A DNA stretch of 64,000 nt from Pachypanchax playfairii (GCA_006937955.1 SSNP01000005.1:7024920-7088919), one strand, 5' to 3'; shown: positions 39,301-53,411, numbered from the stretch's first letter. Program-made: numbers and translations. Notes: a model not told the origin generated them from the letters alone.

Positions 39301-40487
39301 ACAGAGAAGAAGAGGAACACAATTACAGCCAGATTCTGTACGACAAATCCTTCGTTTGATGTTGCATGTGATCTTGAGACCTGGAGCTTTGATGGGAAGC
39401 AGGAAGGCATCAACACCCACCTCCACACCCACCTGTAGCTACATGCCACCGGTCTCCTGGGCAACAGGATGAGAATAACAGCAGTGAGAAGTCAGGGTGA
39501 TACCCAGCAATGCTGATTCTTCCAGTGAGCATCGATGCAGATAAAAGCAATATTTACACACTTCATGCTCTCAAAATGTTTGCTTAAAATGAAAATCATT
39601 AGTGAAGTACTCTATTGTAAATATACATGCACACACTGTTTGCAAAAGCAAAAACGTTTTGACAGCTATACAAATGCTGAGATATGCCAGTATTGCATCT
39701 AGGAACATAAAAAGCCACTAAAAACTTTCTGTTTACTGCTTTTTAATAAACTCCACAGTCTGAATTTGAGCTTTTAAAACAGCTGAAGCATCAGTTAAAC
39801 AGAGCAACAAGGTTTATTAGCACTAACAATATTTTATGAACAGAAATCTTTGCTCTTAATTATTACAATTATCACAGATATAATAGACTAAAAAGAGAAC
39901 TGACAATTTTCAGTGAAGTCTGTGACTTTTTAAATTAAATCTACTAAAAATCAGTAAACAACCCAGTATTAATCCCATTCTTGTGCCTGTAATACACCAT
40001 GCAGCTTTTCTACAGAAAGTATTCATCCTAACAGAATGTGTGGTGTTGTGACAGGTAGACGGCCATTTTCACTGTGACAGTTGTCATCGTTGTGTTTTTA
40101 AAATAGAAAATAAGTATTATTAGTGTAAACTATAGAGTCATGGCTTCTGAGTGAGTCAAAGGTTTCCAAAATTGGGCTTTTAAAGTTCCAATTACTCTCA
40201 AAAGAAGCTTTACAAGACTGTAAGAAATAATCATAGAGTATCATAGATATTCTGTTAGGAGAGTTATAACAACAAACATTTCATTCAGATCACTGTCTAA
40301 TAGTATTATATGTCATGTATCAGACTTAATCTTTATTCGTGATTCTTTTATATTAACCATCATAGAATCATATTTAAACCATTTTTATTATTTTTGCTGA
40401 ACCATTAATCAGTGACTTTTTTAGAAGTATGACACATAAGAATTCCTTATCTTTTTGGAGTAAATATATCTTGCAACAATCATTTTT
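30334..40487. other. Non-coding stretch, no gene recognised
   Basis: This is ten kilobases of mainly AT-rich sequence. Simple tracts include A-runs at 32624-32637, 33137-33148 and 33445-33458, a G-run at 35168-35175 and (AT)n at 36173-36190. The block at about 30990-31700 is less AT-rich and has overlapping short frames on both strands, none with a recognisable domain. The frame at 38175-38399 would give a hydrophobic helix but lacks an ATG start. Confidence 0.55.
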
Positions 40488-40800
40488 GGTGCAGCTGGTT
40501 AGTGTAGTTGCCTTACAGCAAGAAGACTTAACATGTTCTCTTTCTGCATGCGTGGGTTTTCTCCCTGGACTCAAGTTTCTTCCCACAGACCAAAAATATG
40601 CATGTTAGGTTAACTGGTGACTGTGAATTGGCCCTAAGTGTGACTATGAGTATGAATGATTGTCTCTACGTGTGAGCTTTTGATAAACTGACGGACGGTC
40701 CAGGGAGAAACCCCGCCTCTCACCCAGTGATCACAGGGATAGACACCAGCTACTAGGACCCTGAACAGGATCGGATCGGATGGACGGACGGACGGACGTT
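40488..40800 (+). mobile_element. V-SINE / L2-LINE-type 3' fragment
   Basis: A retroelement fragment carries the landmarks of this vertebrate family. They are GTTGCCTTACAGCAAGAAG, GCATGCGTGGGTTTTCTCC, a block with CCCACAGACCAAAAATATGC then GTTAGGTTAACTGGTGACTG, and the CCCCGCCTCTCACCCAGTGA block. It ends in a short GGAC repeat tail (40781-40798), typical of L2-clade LINEs and the SINEs that borrow their tails. No coding part remains. Landmarks are from recall of the family; SINE versus LINE tail is not resolved. Confidence 0.75.
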
Positions 40801-42406
40801 GCACAATGCAGAAAAAAGAACATCCAAACTAAATGTGATGGTGCTGAAGTTTCTTGTTCACATTAATATACTGAACAGCAGTGACTCTGACATTTCTTTC
40901 CTGCACTGATCTTTTCACCTACTGCTCTATTTGAGTACAAGTAGTAAAATGCCTCATACTGCCCTTTCTTCACCCCTCCATTTTCATGCCCTCCCCTCTC
41001 TGGCCTTTCCTCTTTCTTCTTATCACCTCCCCTCTCATCTATGACAGGACTCATGAGTACAGCTTCCAGGTCCTGATTTGTATCTCTCTAACACTCTTCT
41101 CTCCCCTCCTTCTCTCTCTCATGAGTCGCCTCTCTCTATCTCTGTTCTGGTCTGTGTTCTGCGGCTTTTCGGCCATGTCAGAACAGAAACACACCCTGAT
41201 TCCTATCTCTCTCTCTCTCTCTCTCTCTCTCTTCCCTGAAGAATACACAATGTGAAACTCCCAGCAAATTATATTCACTTTACCTTGTCCTCTAGTAGTC
41301 TGCTTTCTTCCTCCACATGTATCTGTGATATAAAAGTATGCATGTATGCATTTCATGGGATTTAAGTCTCCCAGTGGGAAAGGGTATGTAAAAACCTCTC
41401 ATTATCAGCACAAAAGAGGCGTTGTGAGAGACAGAAGTAATAATCACAAACACTCAAGCATATATCTGTAGTGTGCACGTATCTGTTATACATAAACAGC
41501 ATAGATTCATCCATGATTTGTAAAACATAATAAATATAATATTAGTTGGTATAAAACATATACATACTCAAAGCACAAAAGGAAAAAGTTGATTGTTTTT
41601 TTTACCATAATATGTTAAAGAAATCTGTGAGGTGAGAACATATTGTTTGTGCTTGAGGCAGTATATGTTGTTTCTCTCACACACCTTTACAATTAGTGCC
41701 TTTATGTTAGTTTTCTGATTGACATAGAAACACAAGTTCCAGCATTCACACACACTGGACGTTGTGGTCCTTCACTTTGCATCACTGGCCAGTTGCCAGG
41801 GTGACAGTCATCACAGACTTTAGTCTTTAATTTCAAATTATTTCTGAGTTAATTCAGAGTGCTTTCATGCTGCTACAGGTTGTTACTGTTCTTCTATTCT
41901 GGAAGAAAGAACTATAGTTTTGCTTTGTACTATTAGCTTTGTCACTCATTCTTTGCCAAACATACAACTGTAAAAAACTGTTTCCAAATGGTTAACCCTG
42001 AACACAATAATTTTCTGTGAAAATATGTGAAAATACTGTGGAAGAAATAAAAAAAAATGAGTTTGAACATTGTGCTCAGAACATGTAACAATGTTGTGAT
42101 TCACAACATCCACTAGGATGTCAATAATAGCTGATACTTTGACTCAAAGCTGTAAACTTAAAACAGTTCACAAATATTTTAACATATAAGTTCACTGTGC
42201 TGAAGGGAAAATAACACAATTTTTCCTGAAATGTTCCAACAGTATCAGTTTGTCATCAAGAAGTTGTTACTATATATCGTTACAGATACTGATGAGCAGG
42301 TTCCAAACCCATTATTTAACCTGTGTTGATCCATTCATGCTTAACTAGCCTGGCTGTATGTTGTGTTTCAACTATAAACCTTTGTGTTGATAAAATGTAC
42401 CACATT
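40801..42406. other. Non-coding stretch with CT microsatellite
   Basis: Pyrimidine-rich sequence at about 40960-41240 contains a (CT)n run at 41206-41232. Nothing else was recognised. Confidence 0.6.
41206..41232 (+). repeat. (CT)n microsatellite
   Basis: This is an uninterrupted CT run of about 27 bp within a pyrimidine-rich block. Confidence 0.95.
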
Positions 42407-42410
42407 TCAG

Positions 42411-42561
42411 AGGAAACCAGAGGAAACCAGAGTCCCTGAAGAAAACCTACGCATGCAGAGGGAGAACATGCAAACTTCATACAGAAAGGCTCCGGCCCAG
42501 ATTTAAACCCAGGACCTTCTCACTGCAAGCTGCAAGGCACCAACTGTTCCACCGTGCAGCC
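42411..42561 (-). mobile_element. V-SINE / L2-type fragment, minus strand
   Basis: This belongs to the same family as the 40.5-kb copy but is inverted. It carries CTACGCATGCAGAGGGAGAA, CATGCAAACTTCATACAGAA, AGGACCTTCTCACTGCAAGC and ACCGTGCAGCC in the order expected for the reverse complement. It is truncated at both ends and diverged. Confidence 0.7.
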
Positions 42562-44036
42562 AGAATCAGCACATAAACATGTGAATATCCAGATGCATGA
42601 ACAGCATTACAAGACTAGATGACTTGTTTTGTTACCTGTGAGACCCTAATTATCATGATCAGCTGCATCCACCTGTATGATACTGTTTGCTGGCAATCAA
42701 TTTCTGTTAGTTTATTGAACACCAATTACATAAGTTGCAGTTCCTGAGCTTTCTTTGAAAAAAAAAATAGTAAATTGTAGTCCAATTATAAATCTAAACA
42801 ATGTATGTTGAAAGAGGTAAAACAGATAAATGTCTCCAGGTAAATGTAGCTGCGATTTACACCTAAGTACAATTTAATAAGAAAATAGAGCGATTGTGTG
42901 TGTTTAGACTAGTATCCAGTGAAACTTCATGGCGCTCCAGCTGTAGCTAACTCACACTTGCAGTGGGCTTAATCTCCAGGCCTAATAAGGATCAATGTAA
43001 ATGCAGAGTGATACTGTTCTTTCCAATGACAGGAGCTGCCACAGAGCTGAGAGGATCACCCGACACTCCTCCCACTCAAACCAATGCGCACAAACACACA
43101 CACACCAACAGCTGTGTGTGTATCTGAAGTCAGTCAATAGAGATGAAGTAGAAGATTACTGAGCATCTCAACATCTCTCATTTTGGATTCTCTTTATCAG
43201 TGCCACATTTTCATACGCACCTACGCAGGAAGAGAGAAGGAAGCCGCCACTGCATGTTAATGCAGAGTAGAAAACAATACTAATACTATCAGATTAGATC
43301 ACTGCAGTGAAAAGAAGGCTGTGAAGTGCAACAATATCAGAAGATTCACAACAAACAAGCTTCTGAATGTGACATATTTATAACTCATGAACAAGTTAAG
43401 AGTGTTATCAGACAAAAGGGATTATACAGAATGAGAATTTTATGCTACACACACAAACAAATAACATCAGCGTTTCTAAATAACCATGTCTTTACTGTGG
43501 TTGAAAGTCTGAAAAAACTGTTAAAGATTTAGTATTTAACTTCAATGAAGTTCAAAAGAATCTGTCAACAATACAAGTTATTTATGCCAAAAGGTAAACA
43601 ATTCTTCTGTAAACATGATACTTCAACTTTTAGTTTTTCCATTTATTTATTTTAACTCAGTAAAGAAAAATTTTGATTAGAAACACTTGATTCATATGTT
43701 CTAGCACCAAGAATCAAATTGTTTTAACGTTTACTTCAAGCAGCACTAAATAACTTTTCTGCAGCTGTGTCTCAGACGGCCATTGCTGGAACCGGTGTTC
43801 TGTTGAAATATGCTCTCTGTTGAGATGTACCACGGATTCCTTCTGCACATGTGCAGAGCTACTGAAGTTATTTCGTCTATTGTAACGCCATCAGAGGCAT
43901 CCAGAGTGTCCAATATGAAGCTGAACATGTTTTTCGGTGAGTATCCACTTAGACAAGTTTCAAAAGCTTTATAAGTTTTATAAGTTATTTTGTACTGCTT
44001 TAAGAGAGTAGGTCTGTTGCATGTTTATTTTATGAT
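42562..44036. other. Non-coding stretch, no gene recognised
   Basis: This is AT-rich, with a short CA tract at about 43089-43105. The part at 43740-43930 is less AT-rich and open on the minus strand for 60 codons, but the product is unfamiliar and there is no supporting splice context. Confidence 0.5.
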
Positions 44037-44497
44037 TACTGTAGTTTTCAGACTAAAAGCCTCTACTTTTTCCCACTCTTTGAAACCTATGGCTTAAACA
44101 ATGAGGCTAATTTATGGATTTTTACTGGATAATAAGCTACATGTTGCCAAAAACATTTAGCCCCATTACATCAGACCAAACAGGTCACAGTGGATCAAAG
44201 AAACTGTTTGAATTAAATCAAATGTACTCACAATAAATTCTTCTTTTTGCACTTGATGCACACAATATCCTACTAAACCGATGAAGCTTTCAAGTTAAAG
44301 GAGATTAATCAGATAAATTTGTTTAACCAGCCATGTTACGGCTACTGTTCGAAAAAAGTATTTACTGTGCGTATTTATTTATGATACTGGTATGTATTTA
44401 ATGAAAATTTTAAAAACTTTCTGTATAAATATCAAATTTTACAATGTGGACACTTACGGCTTATATTCAGGTGTGCTTACTAGCCTGGAAAGAATTT
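44037..44497. mobile_element. Non-autonomous DNA transposon, degenerate
   Basis: The left end reads GTAGTTTTCAGACTAAAAGC. The right end, reverse-complemented, reads ATTCTTTCCAGGCTAGTAAGC, so TTTTCAGACTA and TTTCCAGGCTA form an imperfect inverted repeat. Inside, words such as GGCTTATATTCAGG, ACAATGTGGACAC and CAGACCAAACAGGTCACAG match my recall of a dispersed fish DNA repeat. Superfamily and target duplication are not determined. Confidence 0.55.
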
Positions 44498-47400
44498 GCT
44501 TTAGATAATAATTTAATGGTGCTGTTGTAGAAATTCCCCTTTCAAAATAAAAGCACTATATCTTCGATTTTCAAAGACTCTAATTTTTCCTTTCTTGTTT
44601 TAATTTTCTCTCAGCTTGGTAAGTGAAGTTGTTTAGAGTGGTACTCTGTCAGATTTCTATCTTCTTTCACAATGGATTTGTAGGTATAACGTAATTTTAA
44701 AGTTTCAGATTAACTTTAATCTGCATTAAGGTGCAAACAGGTGCTGACTTTTACACCAGGCACTTGATAACTCTGCTCTCAGTTTGACTGTGTCCCAATC
44801 AATTCAGCCAAACACCACTTCAGCTTAATCGCCCTCAGAGGTACCCATATCAATAATATATGCAGCCACACAAGCCTCTATTACTCTAAATTAATAATAC
44901 ATGGACAACCTTCCTGGCTATCCCGTCTCTCTATGCATTGCTCCTTCTATGCCATCTTTGTTAACAGTGATGAGCAATACAGTCTGGTACTGAAGACAGA
45001 GTTCAGGTGGTGAAGTTCATAGTAAATTCTCTCCTTGCATCTAAAGTTTTATGCAAGATTTTGCTTAAAACTAGGCAAAAACATCTGAAACTATATTAAG
45101 ACATGCTGCTGCTGTGACCTTTTAAAGATGTCAGTAGAGAAGAACGTAAATCTTCAAGTAACAAATGAGGATTTGAGAAAAATCCCATTTGGGCAAGTAG
45201 CTATTTGGAGTTTGTGTGGGTGTTTTAACTGCATGTGGATAAAATGTATCTGAACTGTACTGAGAAGGTCAGACATCACATTATATAAGCTTTAGTTGTG
45301 CTGCTGCCCATTGGTCAGAGGGACTCACTCTGCCGTTGTGGCAATTCATTCCTTCTCCTGCTTATTGTTTCTAGATGTCCTTCTATATCCAGCGTTCTCC
45401 TTGATCCCACTGTTAAAAGTTGTATTATTCAATATGAACTTGTCAAATCCACAAGGGAATTTTTAAAACAACAACTGCAGTTTTTTCAATGTATAAGGAA
45501 TTTCTTTAGTTGTCATTTCCAGCTTGTTGTCCCCTCACAAGCTCTCAATGACAAAAGATACTTATAAAACTGTTCTAAGATAAATAAATAAATAGATAGA
45601 TAAATAGTCTGAAATTAGGCTACGTTTTGGTTTTGTTGCTGTCAGGAAAAAACATTTTATCTGAAAAAAAAACTAAGGGAAAAAACAAAAGTGTCTCTGT
45701 ATCGTCAGAGTTTTTATTTGACTGTCCATAGGGTCAGATAATTGAACAAATAACAGAAGGTCATTAAGTTTTAAAGCTGTTTTGATACATGTGTAAAGAA
45801 AGGCTATTATTCTGTATACCAGCTCTGTATTTAAGCAGGAGTACAAAGGTTTTATTATATTATACATGAGACAAATAGTGTTAAAAGTTTAATCACAACA
45901 TCTCTGATATTTTGATTGGATAATGATTCATAGAATCACAAACAGATGTAAAGGACAAACACTATAGCTGATCTGTACAATACGTAAGTCTTTAGAACTT
46001 GAATACATGTTCTCAGCATTAGAGGAGCTTGTCGCAGCCTACTAAACCAGCCACACAAAAATTCTGAATGTACCCCCTAAAAAATGTTGTACAGTCAGCT
46101 TCTGGCTCAGTTCAAGTTGTGACTCATAATTCATAGAGATTTACATTTCTCCACCAATAATACATAATAAATATAAATCAAACTTTGTCCTCAAAAATTT
46201 CCCAAAAGGAAATGATTGTAAATTAAACTAAATTTTGTTGCAAATTTTATCAACCCATTAAAACTAAAAGGCATAAATTATGTATATCTTAATTTATTTA
46301 TGTTTACATATTAACAGCCAATGTCTCATTTATCAGCATTTCACTGACGCATAAATACTAGTCACATTTTGTGGACTTTATTTTGCTTTGTTTATTTACA
46401 CATCAATGTGAAAAAAAACATGATGATTAAAAAAGTGGTTGAAAAAAGTCGGAGATTTTCAGACTGCAAATCAGTCTTTTCAGCAAAGACTGAAATCTTT
46501 TTATTTTAGTTGTCTGTGTAGTAAATAAACTAAGACTAGAACTATACAGGACTACACAGCCTATGGTGTAATTTTTGTCTGAGACTTGAAGAGAGAAATG
46601 ACGACTTGAATTTGACTCAATATTAAGATCAAATTCAGCTTTTGATATCTGGTGAAGAGGAGCGGTGAAGTCTTCCTGCAGAAATAAATAGAAGATGAAA
46701 CTATTAAAGTAAAATAAAACAAATGAAAATCAATAGCTGAGAGGCAGTAACTAAGTCAAGTAAAACAGAGTTGTGTGAAACGCTAGAGGAAGACCTCTGA
46801 CAGATATGATGTGTGATTAATAGCAGTCGAAAAAAGATTGTTTTCTCAAAGACCAAATATCCCTCTGCTGCTAATAAATGCACAGATACACCCGGCTGCT
46901 GGAGCACAGTCACAGAACTGTTGAACCTTATCCCAACCTTATCTGGATTGAGCAGCCAATTGGGTTCCTGCTTTAAACATCATTGCTGCTGATATGTTTG
47001 TTGTTGCAGTTTTTTTTAAAGAAAATGTAAATGAGCTAAGTTCAGTAACCGATCTGATATTTGTACACCCCGTGGAACGTTGAATATCAGTGTGAAACAT
47101 TTGTTCAGAAGATAGAAATCAAAATTGTTGCTCCCAGTGAAGAAAACAAACTTATCTCTATTAAACAGAAACATTCTGTGGGAATCAAACCCTACTGTGT
47201 TTGTGTGCTGATGTGACAAAGCAACAACATAACACGAGAAAAAAAAATTACAATGATGCTGTAAGGTCAAGACTTAACTGGACCGCCACAAATGTCAAGA
47301 TTCACTACAGAGTAACTCTGACATGTGCATACAAGTTATAAGAGAACATCAAGTGATGCAAAAGCCAAGAACTCATTGGACTTTGCAGCCACAGGCCATG

Positions 47401-48400
47401 CTGTCTGTTACCAGTCACATTTTACATGCCAGACTTACACAAGAGAACAGTAGAAACAAAAACTAAACACCAATGTTCTATTCTAAATCTTTTTTTCTGT
47501 CCGTTATGGCAAACTGAATTCACCAGAACTTCCCAACCCTTGTTTGCCATTTCCTGTTTCTCCCATTTGCCCAACTCAAGTGCAATAATGGATAAGAGAA
47601 GACAAATTACAGCCCTGGGGCCTTTGTGTGTGTGTGTGTCTTTGTGTAGAACAAGTGTAGTGGACACACACACGCTTGTGAAAATATTTAAGAGAATATA
47701 TGATGTGTACGTGTTAGAGAAGGTGTTGGTGTGTGAGCAGCTTTACCAGTTAGAACATGTGTAAGTGAAGGTGACGATGTGACAATATTTCTTCAGGGCT
47801 TTCTCTCTTTCTGTGTGTGTGTGAGAGTGTGTGTGCAGAGGCACACAGCATGGAGTTGCAGACAGCCATGGTACATGTGAGAGTATGTGGTGAAAGAAGC
47901 AGTTTTCCCCTGTAGCATGGTGAGGAGCAGCTCTTCTAGTTCTCATGCTTTTCCTCTCTATTTGATTTCTACATTTTATTCACTGCATTCAGTTTTTATT
48001 TATGAATATGGTCGTTTTAATTCCCTTCACCAGATTAAAGAGTCGGATGTAGTAGAAACTACATGTAAAAGATCTAATGATTATTTCATAAGAATTGTTT
48101 TTATTATAAGCAGCATGTCTGACACTGATTCTGAGATTTTTTGACACCTATACACTGGTTGCTTTAGAGGCTTGTATACAAATAAAAAAGTCAATTGGAC
48201 CACATAAAGCTAATTAACAAGATAATCAATCTAAGGCCTCCTACACACAATATGGTGATCTCTATACACCTCAATGACTGCGTCACAACCTGTTAAAACA
48301 TGGCTGGATTGCAGCAAATTCCCTCAGCTTAAAGCAGCCGTGAGGCTGCTACACTGAGTCCTCACCAAATAGTTTTTTTCGGGCTATTTTCCATGATCAC
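44498..48400. other. Non-coding stretch, no gene recognised
   Basis: This is AT-rich sequence with a (TAAA/GATA)n tract at 45581-45607 and GT tracts near 47620-47640 and 47810-47845. The open frames carry no recognisable domain. Confidence 0.55.
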
Positions 48401-48720
48401 AAGACTTTTTCCTGCACCCTTACCACACTATGCTGACCCCATTATGCTACAGACCCTGCACAGGATAGAACTCTTGAAGATTGTGCCATGGTAGCATGGC
48501 AATGGCAGTTTCTCAATATGCCTACTTGTGTGGACTTGTGTACGAACTTGAGAAACATCATCAGTGGTGGACCAAGTACTGTTCCAATTCCAAGTACACA
48601 TCAAGGCAAGTATGCTCAAATTTCAGGCTCCACCTATTTTATTCAGGATGCAACAAAGCATCCTTCTGTGTACCTGGACCAGCAAGGTATCCCATAATGT
48701 AGTGCTTCAAAAACCGTTTT
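48401..48720. repeat. Possible dispersed fish repeat
   Basis: The segment containing TTTCTCAATATGCCTACTTG, CCAAGTACTGTTCCAATTCC and GGTATCCCATAATGTAGTGC reminds me of a dispersed fish repeat with TTCTCAATATGC and CAAGTACTGTCCCATTCC words. I see no terminal inverted repeats or target duplication, and the limits are guesses. The overlapping short frames on both strands look like chance frames in the repeat. Confidence 0.35.
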
Positions 48721-51700
48721 ACCTAGAAAAAATATATTTATGTCTAACGTATTTTCTTTTTAATTTCTTTCACTTGAATACTAAGATAGGGTTAGGGTCA
48801 TAATGGGGTCATAATCAAGACATGATGACAGCCAGCCTTCCAATTCTCAACAGCATTCCAATGTGTAGGGGCCCCGCATCATGGATACACTGATACACCG
48901 CCACAAAACTCCAAGCAATCCCCTGATACGCTGTTATCAAGATGATAAATCACCCCAACCTCACTATTCAAGTTTTGAGCCTTTTAAGTTTTAGCTGATC
49001 TGTGATGAGAGCTTGAATCAAAATGATGACAGCATTAAAATTCTAACCCACCACTAGATAGAAATATTAAAGCTTGGACCAGTGTTGATCAGATAACAGA
49101 AATGTTACTAATAATTAAAATGTAAAGCTCAGATGTGTTTTCAATCAGCAAACCCAAAAACCTGAAAAGGAAAATGAAGACAAAGACAAAGAGAAAGGCC
49201 TTGAGTGTGTATCTGTGTATAGATGTGTGTGTTTTGTGTGTGAGGGGGTGTCCTGGGGAGAACTCCAGACACAACAGGCTTTTCCCCTGCAGGACTCTGT
49301 CTTAGCGTGACAGCCCGATTAACATCACACTAACACCACCTCACACAAACACAGACACACAAATCCACAAGTTGACATACATCACAAGTCTCTTCTCGGG
49401 GGAAAATCATCGCAGGTGTGCACGTGTTTATGCACACAGGAAATCATTCAAGCTTATCGCCCACCTGTTTAGAATTTTCAAAAAGGTGTCTGTGTGCATG
49501 CAACGTCCTGTCAATATCAAACAAAACAAAGGAATGCATTTACTTACAAATATTTGTGTAAACAAACAGAGAGCAGTGGTGTGCAAACCCTCATCCCTGT
49601 CGGTCCAGTGATAATCATCTGTATCTTTGCTTTAGGATAATGATTCCATATGAGTGAAAATAGAAATAACATTACCTTTGCCTCAATTCTATCAATGCTG
49701 CAATCAAAGGCTCGTTGGCATTTAGGGAAATCTCTCATGTTAACCCCCCCCCCACCCCCACCCCCTCCTCAGAGACTCCCTTTCTCTGCAGAGCTCCAAG
49801 ACTTGTGGTAGAGATAGAGTTTGACATTTCCCCACAAATAAAGAAAAAGAAGAGAGGGAAAAAAACATGGTGAGGATTAAGCAGCAACGGGCAGACGGTG
49901 TTAGACATGTGAGGAGAGAAAAAGATGGATCAATACACGAAGGTCTAATAAAGGGAGGATTTATTGGCACCTTGCAATAAACTTAAACCCTGTCAATACA
50001 GCTCAGGAACTGTCTTTAAAAGGAAAGAGTGGAAGCGAAGCAAGAGGTTTCCTTCAGCACCAAGGACAGCTCCAACTTCAGCACTGTGATAACAACTATT
50101 GGACAGCACCTTAAAAGGTTCCCCATTCGACCCTTCACCCACTTCTAAACTTCTAAAAACATCTCTAGAGTCTTTACATTGTCACGATCCACAACAACCA
50201 GGCTCTTGCTGACTAAGCAGGAAATATAAAAAAGGCTAAACTTCATTAGCCAAAGCCAAAATTGAATGAATCAGCAAGTTAAAGGAAATCACGAGGCAAA
50301 AATCGGTCTAAAACATTCTCACCAGAGTACAGTAATATCTGTTTGATTAATATACATGAGTAAAGTTTCTTCCTTGAGGGATTTTACAGTGGAATCTCGA
50401 AAGGAAAGAAAAAAAGAAAACACAAACAAGGACAAAAAGCAGGAAAACACTTATACAATAAGCTGCTGTCAGAAATGTTCCTGGAGCTATTGTCAGCATG
50501 AGAGGAAACATCTTATTTTATACTCTTTATAGACAAACACAAACAGGATAACAGCAAACATTTACATTACCATATACCTCCCTGAGGATTGTATAAACAG
50601 CAGTTTCTTGCACTTGTTTCCACTTTAGTTTGGTCAGATTTTGTTCTTTTGTTCCCAGAAATCAGTTTTATATCATATTGATTTCAAAGCAAATACATTT
50701 CTGAATTTTTGATGTTTTTAACTTACAATTCTTGATTTGCACATGATTGTATTGTGCTTTGATCATATGACAGCCAACTGAGTAACAGAAAGCTGCATTT
50801 TTACTATGATGTGTCCAAACAATGTATGGGAAGATTCTATGTTTCCACAACCAAAATAAAAGCCCAAACAGTTTAATTTTCAGAGACTGATGGAAGACTT
50901 TTCCCCTTCTCCCGGTGTCATCCTCTCTCCCTCTCATCAAGGACGTATCTGGGCTAACGGGATCAGCAGAATACCCCCTCTTCTTTCCACAATCACTTAC
51001 CATTCTCCTTCGTTCCTGCCCTTCTTCTTCACTACACTGCTCCTCTTTGCCCCATCTTTCATAGCATCTCTGTTCCCTCCATCTTTCTCTGTCAGCTCAT
51101 TAAGCTTGAATCATCTCAAAGAGCAAAGCGGAAATTAAATCCTGAGCTCTGAACCTCCTCTATTGCCTTTGCCCCTCATGTTAATGCTCTTCACTCCTTC
51201 CTTCACAACCCCCTTATTCACCCGTGCTGCTAAGCAAATAGAAGAAAATTATACTTGTTTTCCATTTGGTTTAGTTGGTGTCTGTTCTTAGCGCCCTTCT
51301 GATGGCTTTGAATCGAGATAGATGTACATTTGAGCTAGAAATCTAATCAGAAGAGCTATTGTTTTTATCACTTTGAGAGAAAAAAAAGAGGGTCATGGCA
51401 AATTACTGTTCCCATTTTTTTGTCATACACTGTCTCATCTTTTCTCTTGGAGTCTGCTCAGGTTCATAAAAGCACAATCTACATCTGCTTTTATCGTGGA
51501 AAAGAGAAGTTAATGTATGTGATGGAAGAGCAATCGGGCTGTTCTTGTGCAGTAAGACTGTGCTGTGCAAGGAATCACTGCAGATTAAGGAACTGTATCT
51601 GGAAGCATTAACATGAAATTGTTTTATAAGCTCTACAACTAAAAATTCAACTTCACCAGAGGAGAAAGGAGAATCACTGCTCAAAAAACAGTCTCCAAGT

Positions 51701-53164
51701 TACTGCAGATGCAGAAACCTTCTGATGCAGAGAGCCACGACCACTCCTGAACTGCATGCTATCAAAGAGCTGCTAATCAAAGCTCTGCTCAGTTCTGTGT
51801 CCTCCAGCTCAGTTATATTGAACAAGCTCAAATTGTAGTTAAGCATTTAACCTCGACTCTGTCACGACAACGACGCATACTGCAGAATGTCAGTGATTTG
51901 TCAGGAGTCGATTGGATTGGCAGTGTTGCATTGTGGGCATTATCATAGGAGTTTCGGTTTAATTCGGTTGTAGTGAACATAAGATAATCAGTAAGGAAAA
52001 CAATGAGTTTACTGAAGTTATTTCTTTAGGCATTAACTTTTATTAGAATTGGCAAAAAATTGAATTTACAAAAGGAACTTCCTTATGATATAAAGTAATG
52101 TCATGAATTTATAGAACTTGAAGGTTTTCAATATTGTAGTTAATCAAACATTATGTTTGAGGTAATAAAGTAATGCATTTGAATTCAAAATTTTGAAAAA
52201 AGGAAAATTGATCTTTGCAAATCAGCTAAAAAAGATTTTACTGTATTGCATTTGACAATTGCTACTGAAACATTATACCCAAATGGATCTTTATACAAGC
52301 GTAACACGCTGTGTCTTATTATGCCAACGTCACAAGCTACAGTACACAAGTAAATAAACAAACAGCAGATTCACATAATGGCTGCCCCAAAAACATCAGA
52401 TCGTACGTCGTCGTACTGTAACTCTGTCTCTCACTCCATTTCACTCTCTGGAGGCAGGAAGAAAATGACAAAAAGAGGGATGGAGAGAGATGAAGTGAAA
52501 GAGAGTGTGTGGGTGAGAGCCACCACTCAACAGGAAAAATAAAAAAAACAAGCAAATGATTTTTAAAAACATCACAGCATGTCTGAATGGATTAAAAGTA
52601 GACCACGTCACAGGAGAACGGAGGAGGAAGAGAAGGAGAAAAAACAGGGAAGAATTTGATGGATGGATGAGAGAAGCGTTACTGCCACACCTCTCAAGTG
52701 TTTATTGCTTTGAATAAATCCTTGCACATGAAAACATACAAAACACAGAGCAGCAATATTAATCTGTCTGCTCAACTTTTCACCCCAGCAGCTCACCTCC
52801 CTATTTCACCCACTGGCCCCCATTTCAGGAGGCAGCCTCTATGGAAGGAGATCTTCAAAGGCCAGTAATCTTGTGGAGCACCAATGAGTGGGAATGGTTC
52901 CTTATCTTTTTTTCCCAAAATACATCATCTTCTCATTTTTTCTCTTTTTGTCTCAGCTCGAGCCCCAAATTTCCTACAGAATATACAAAATGACAATTTG
53001 TTTGCATTTACAAAGAAAGAAGAAAAGATATCTAATTTTTCCACAAGTTAAATTTATGAACAAAAATACATCCGTTACCCTTCAGCCAACTATTTTCTAT
53101 GCTGCAGGATCCTGGACTAGCTGAGGTCCATCTTCATTAGTTGCTTAGTGGTGAAGTACTCTGC
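48721..53164. other. Non-coding stretch, no gene recognised
   Basis: This stretch holds a C-rich homopolymer block (49744-49768) and generally AT-rich sequence. A pyrimidine-rich part at about 50895-51080 reads open on the plus strand but is low in complexity. No domain or bounded element was found. Confidence 0.55.
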
Positions 53165-53411
53165 TCAGTTCATCAGTCCATCACACAGACACAGAGACAA
53201 ACAACTTTACACACATTTAATGACAATTTAGGGCCAAAAGTAAATCATTTTTAAGGTTGTGTAAGAAGAAGCCAGTGTACCCAGAGAAAATAAGATATGT
53301 ACAAGGAGAACATACAAACTCCATGCAAACTTCCCCAAACTGGGAGTCAAACCCAAGGCCTTTCTAAATGCAAGGCAACAGTAGTCACCAACTGCACCAC
53401 CATAATAAGCC
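53165..53411 (-). mobile_element. V-SINE / L2-type fragment, minus strand, diverged
   Basis: The same family as the copies at 40.5 and 42.4 kb appears here in reverse orientation. Landmarks in order are CAGTCCATCACACAGACACA, ATGACAATTTAGGGCC, CAGTGTACCCAGAGAAAA, GGAGAACATACAAACTCC, CAAACCCAAGGCC and CACCAACTGCACCACC. Many differences from the other copies show it is old. Confidence 0.65.

Noticed and set aside
38973..39464. 163-codon minus-strand frame
   Set aside because: The product is a hydrophobic, Ser/Leu/Phe/Cys-rich translation of AG-rich sequence with no domain. It looks like a chance frame.
43746..43928. 60-codon minus-strand frame in a less AT-rich patch, considered as an exon
   Set aside because: I recognise no family, and splice signals at its edges are not convincing.
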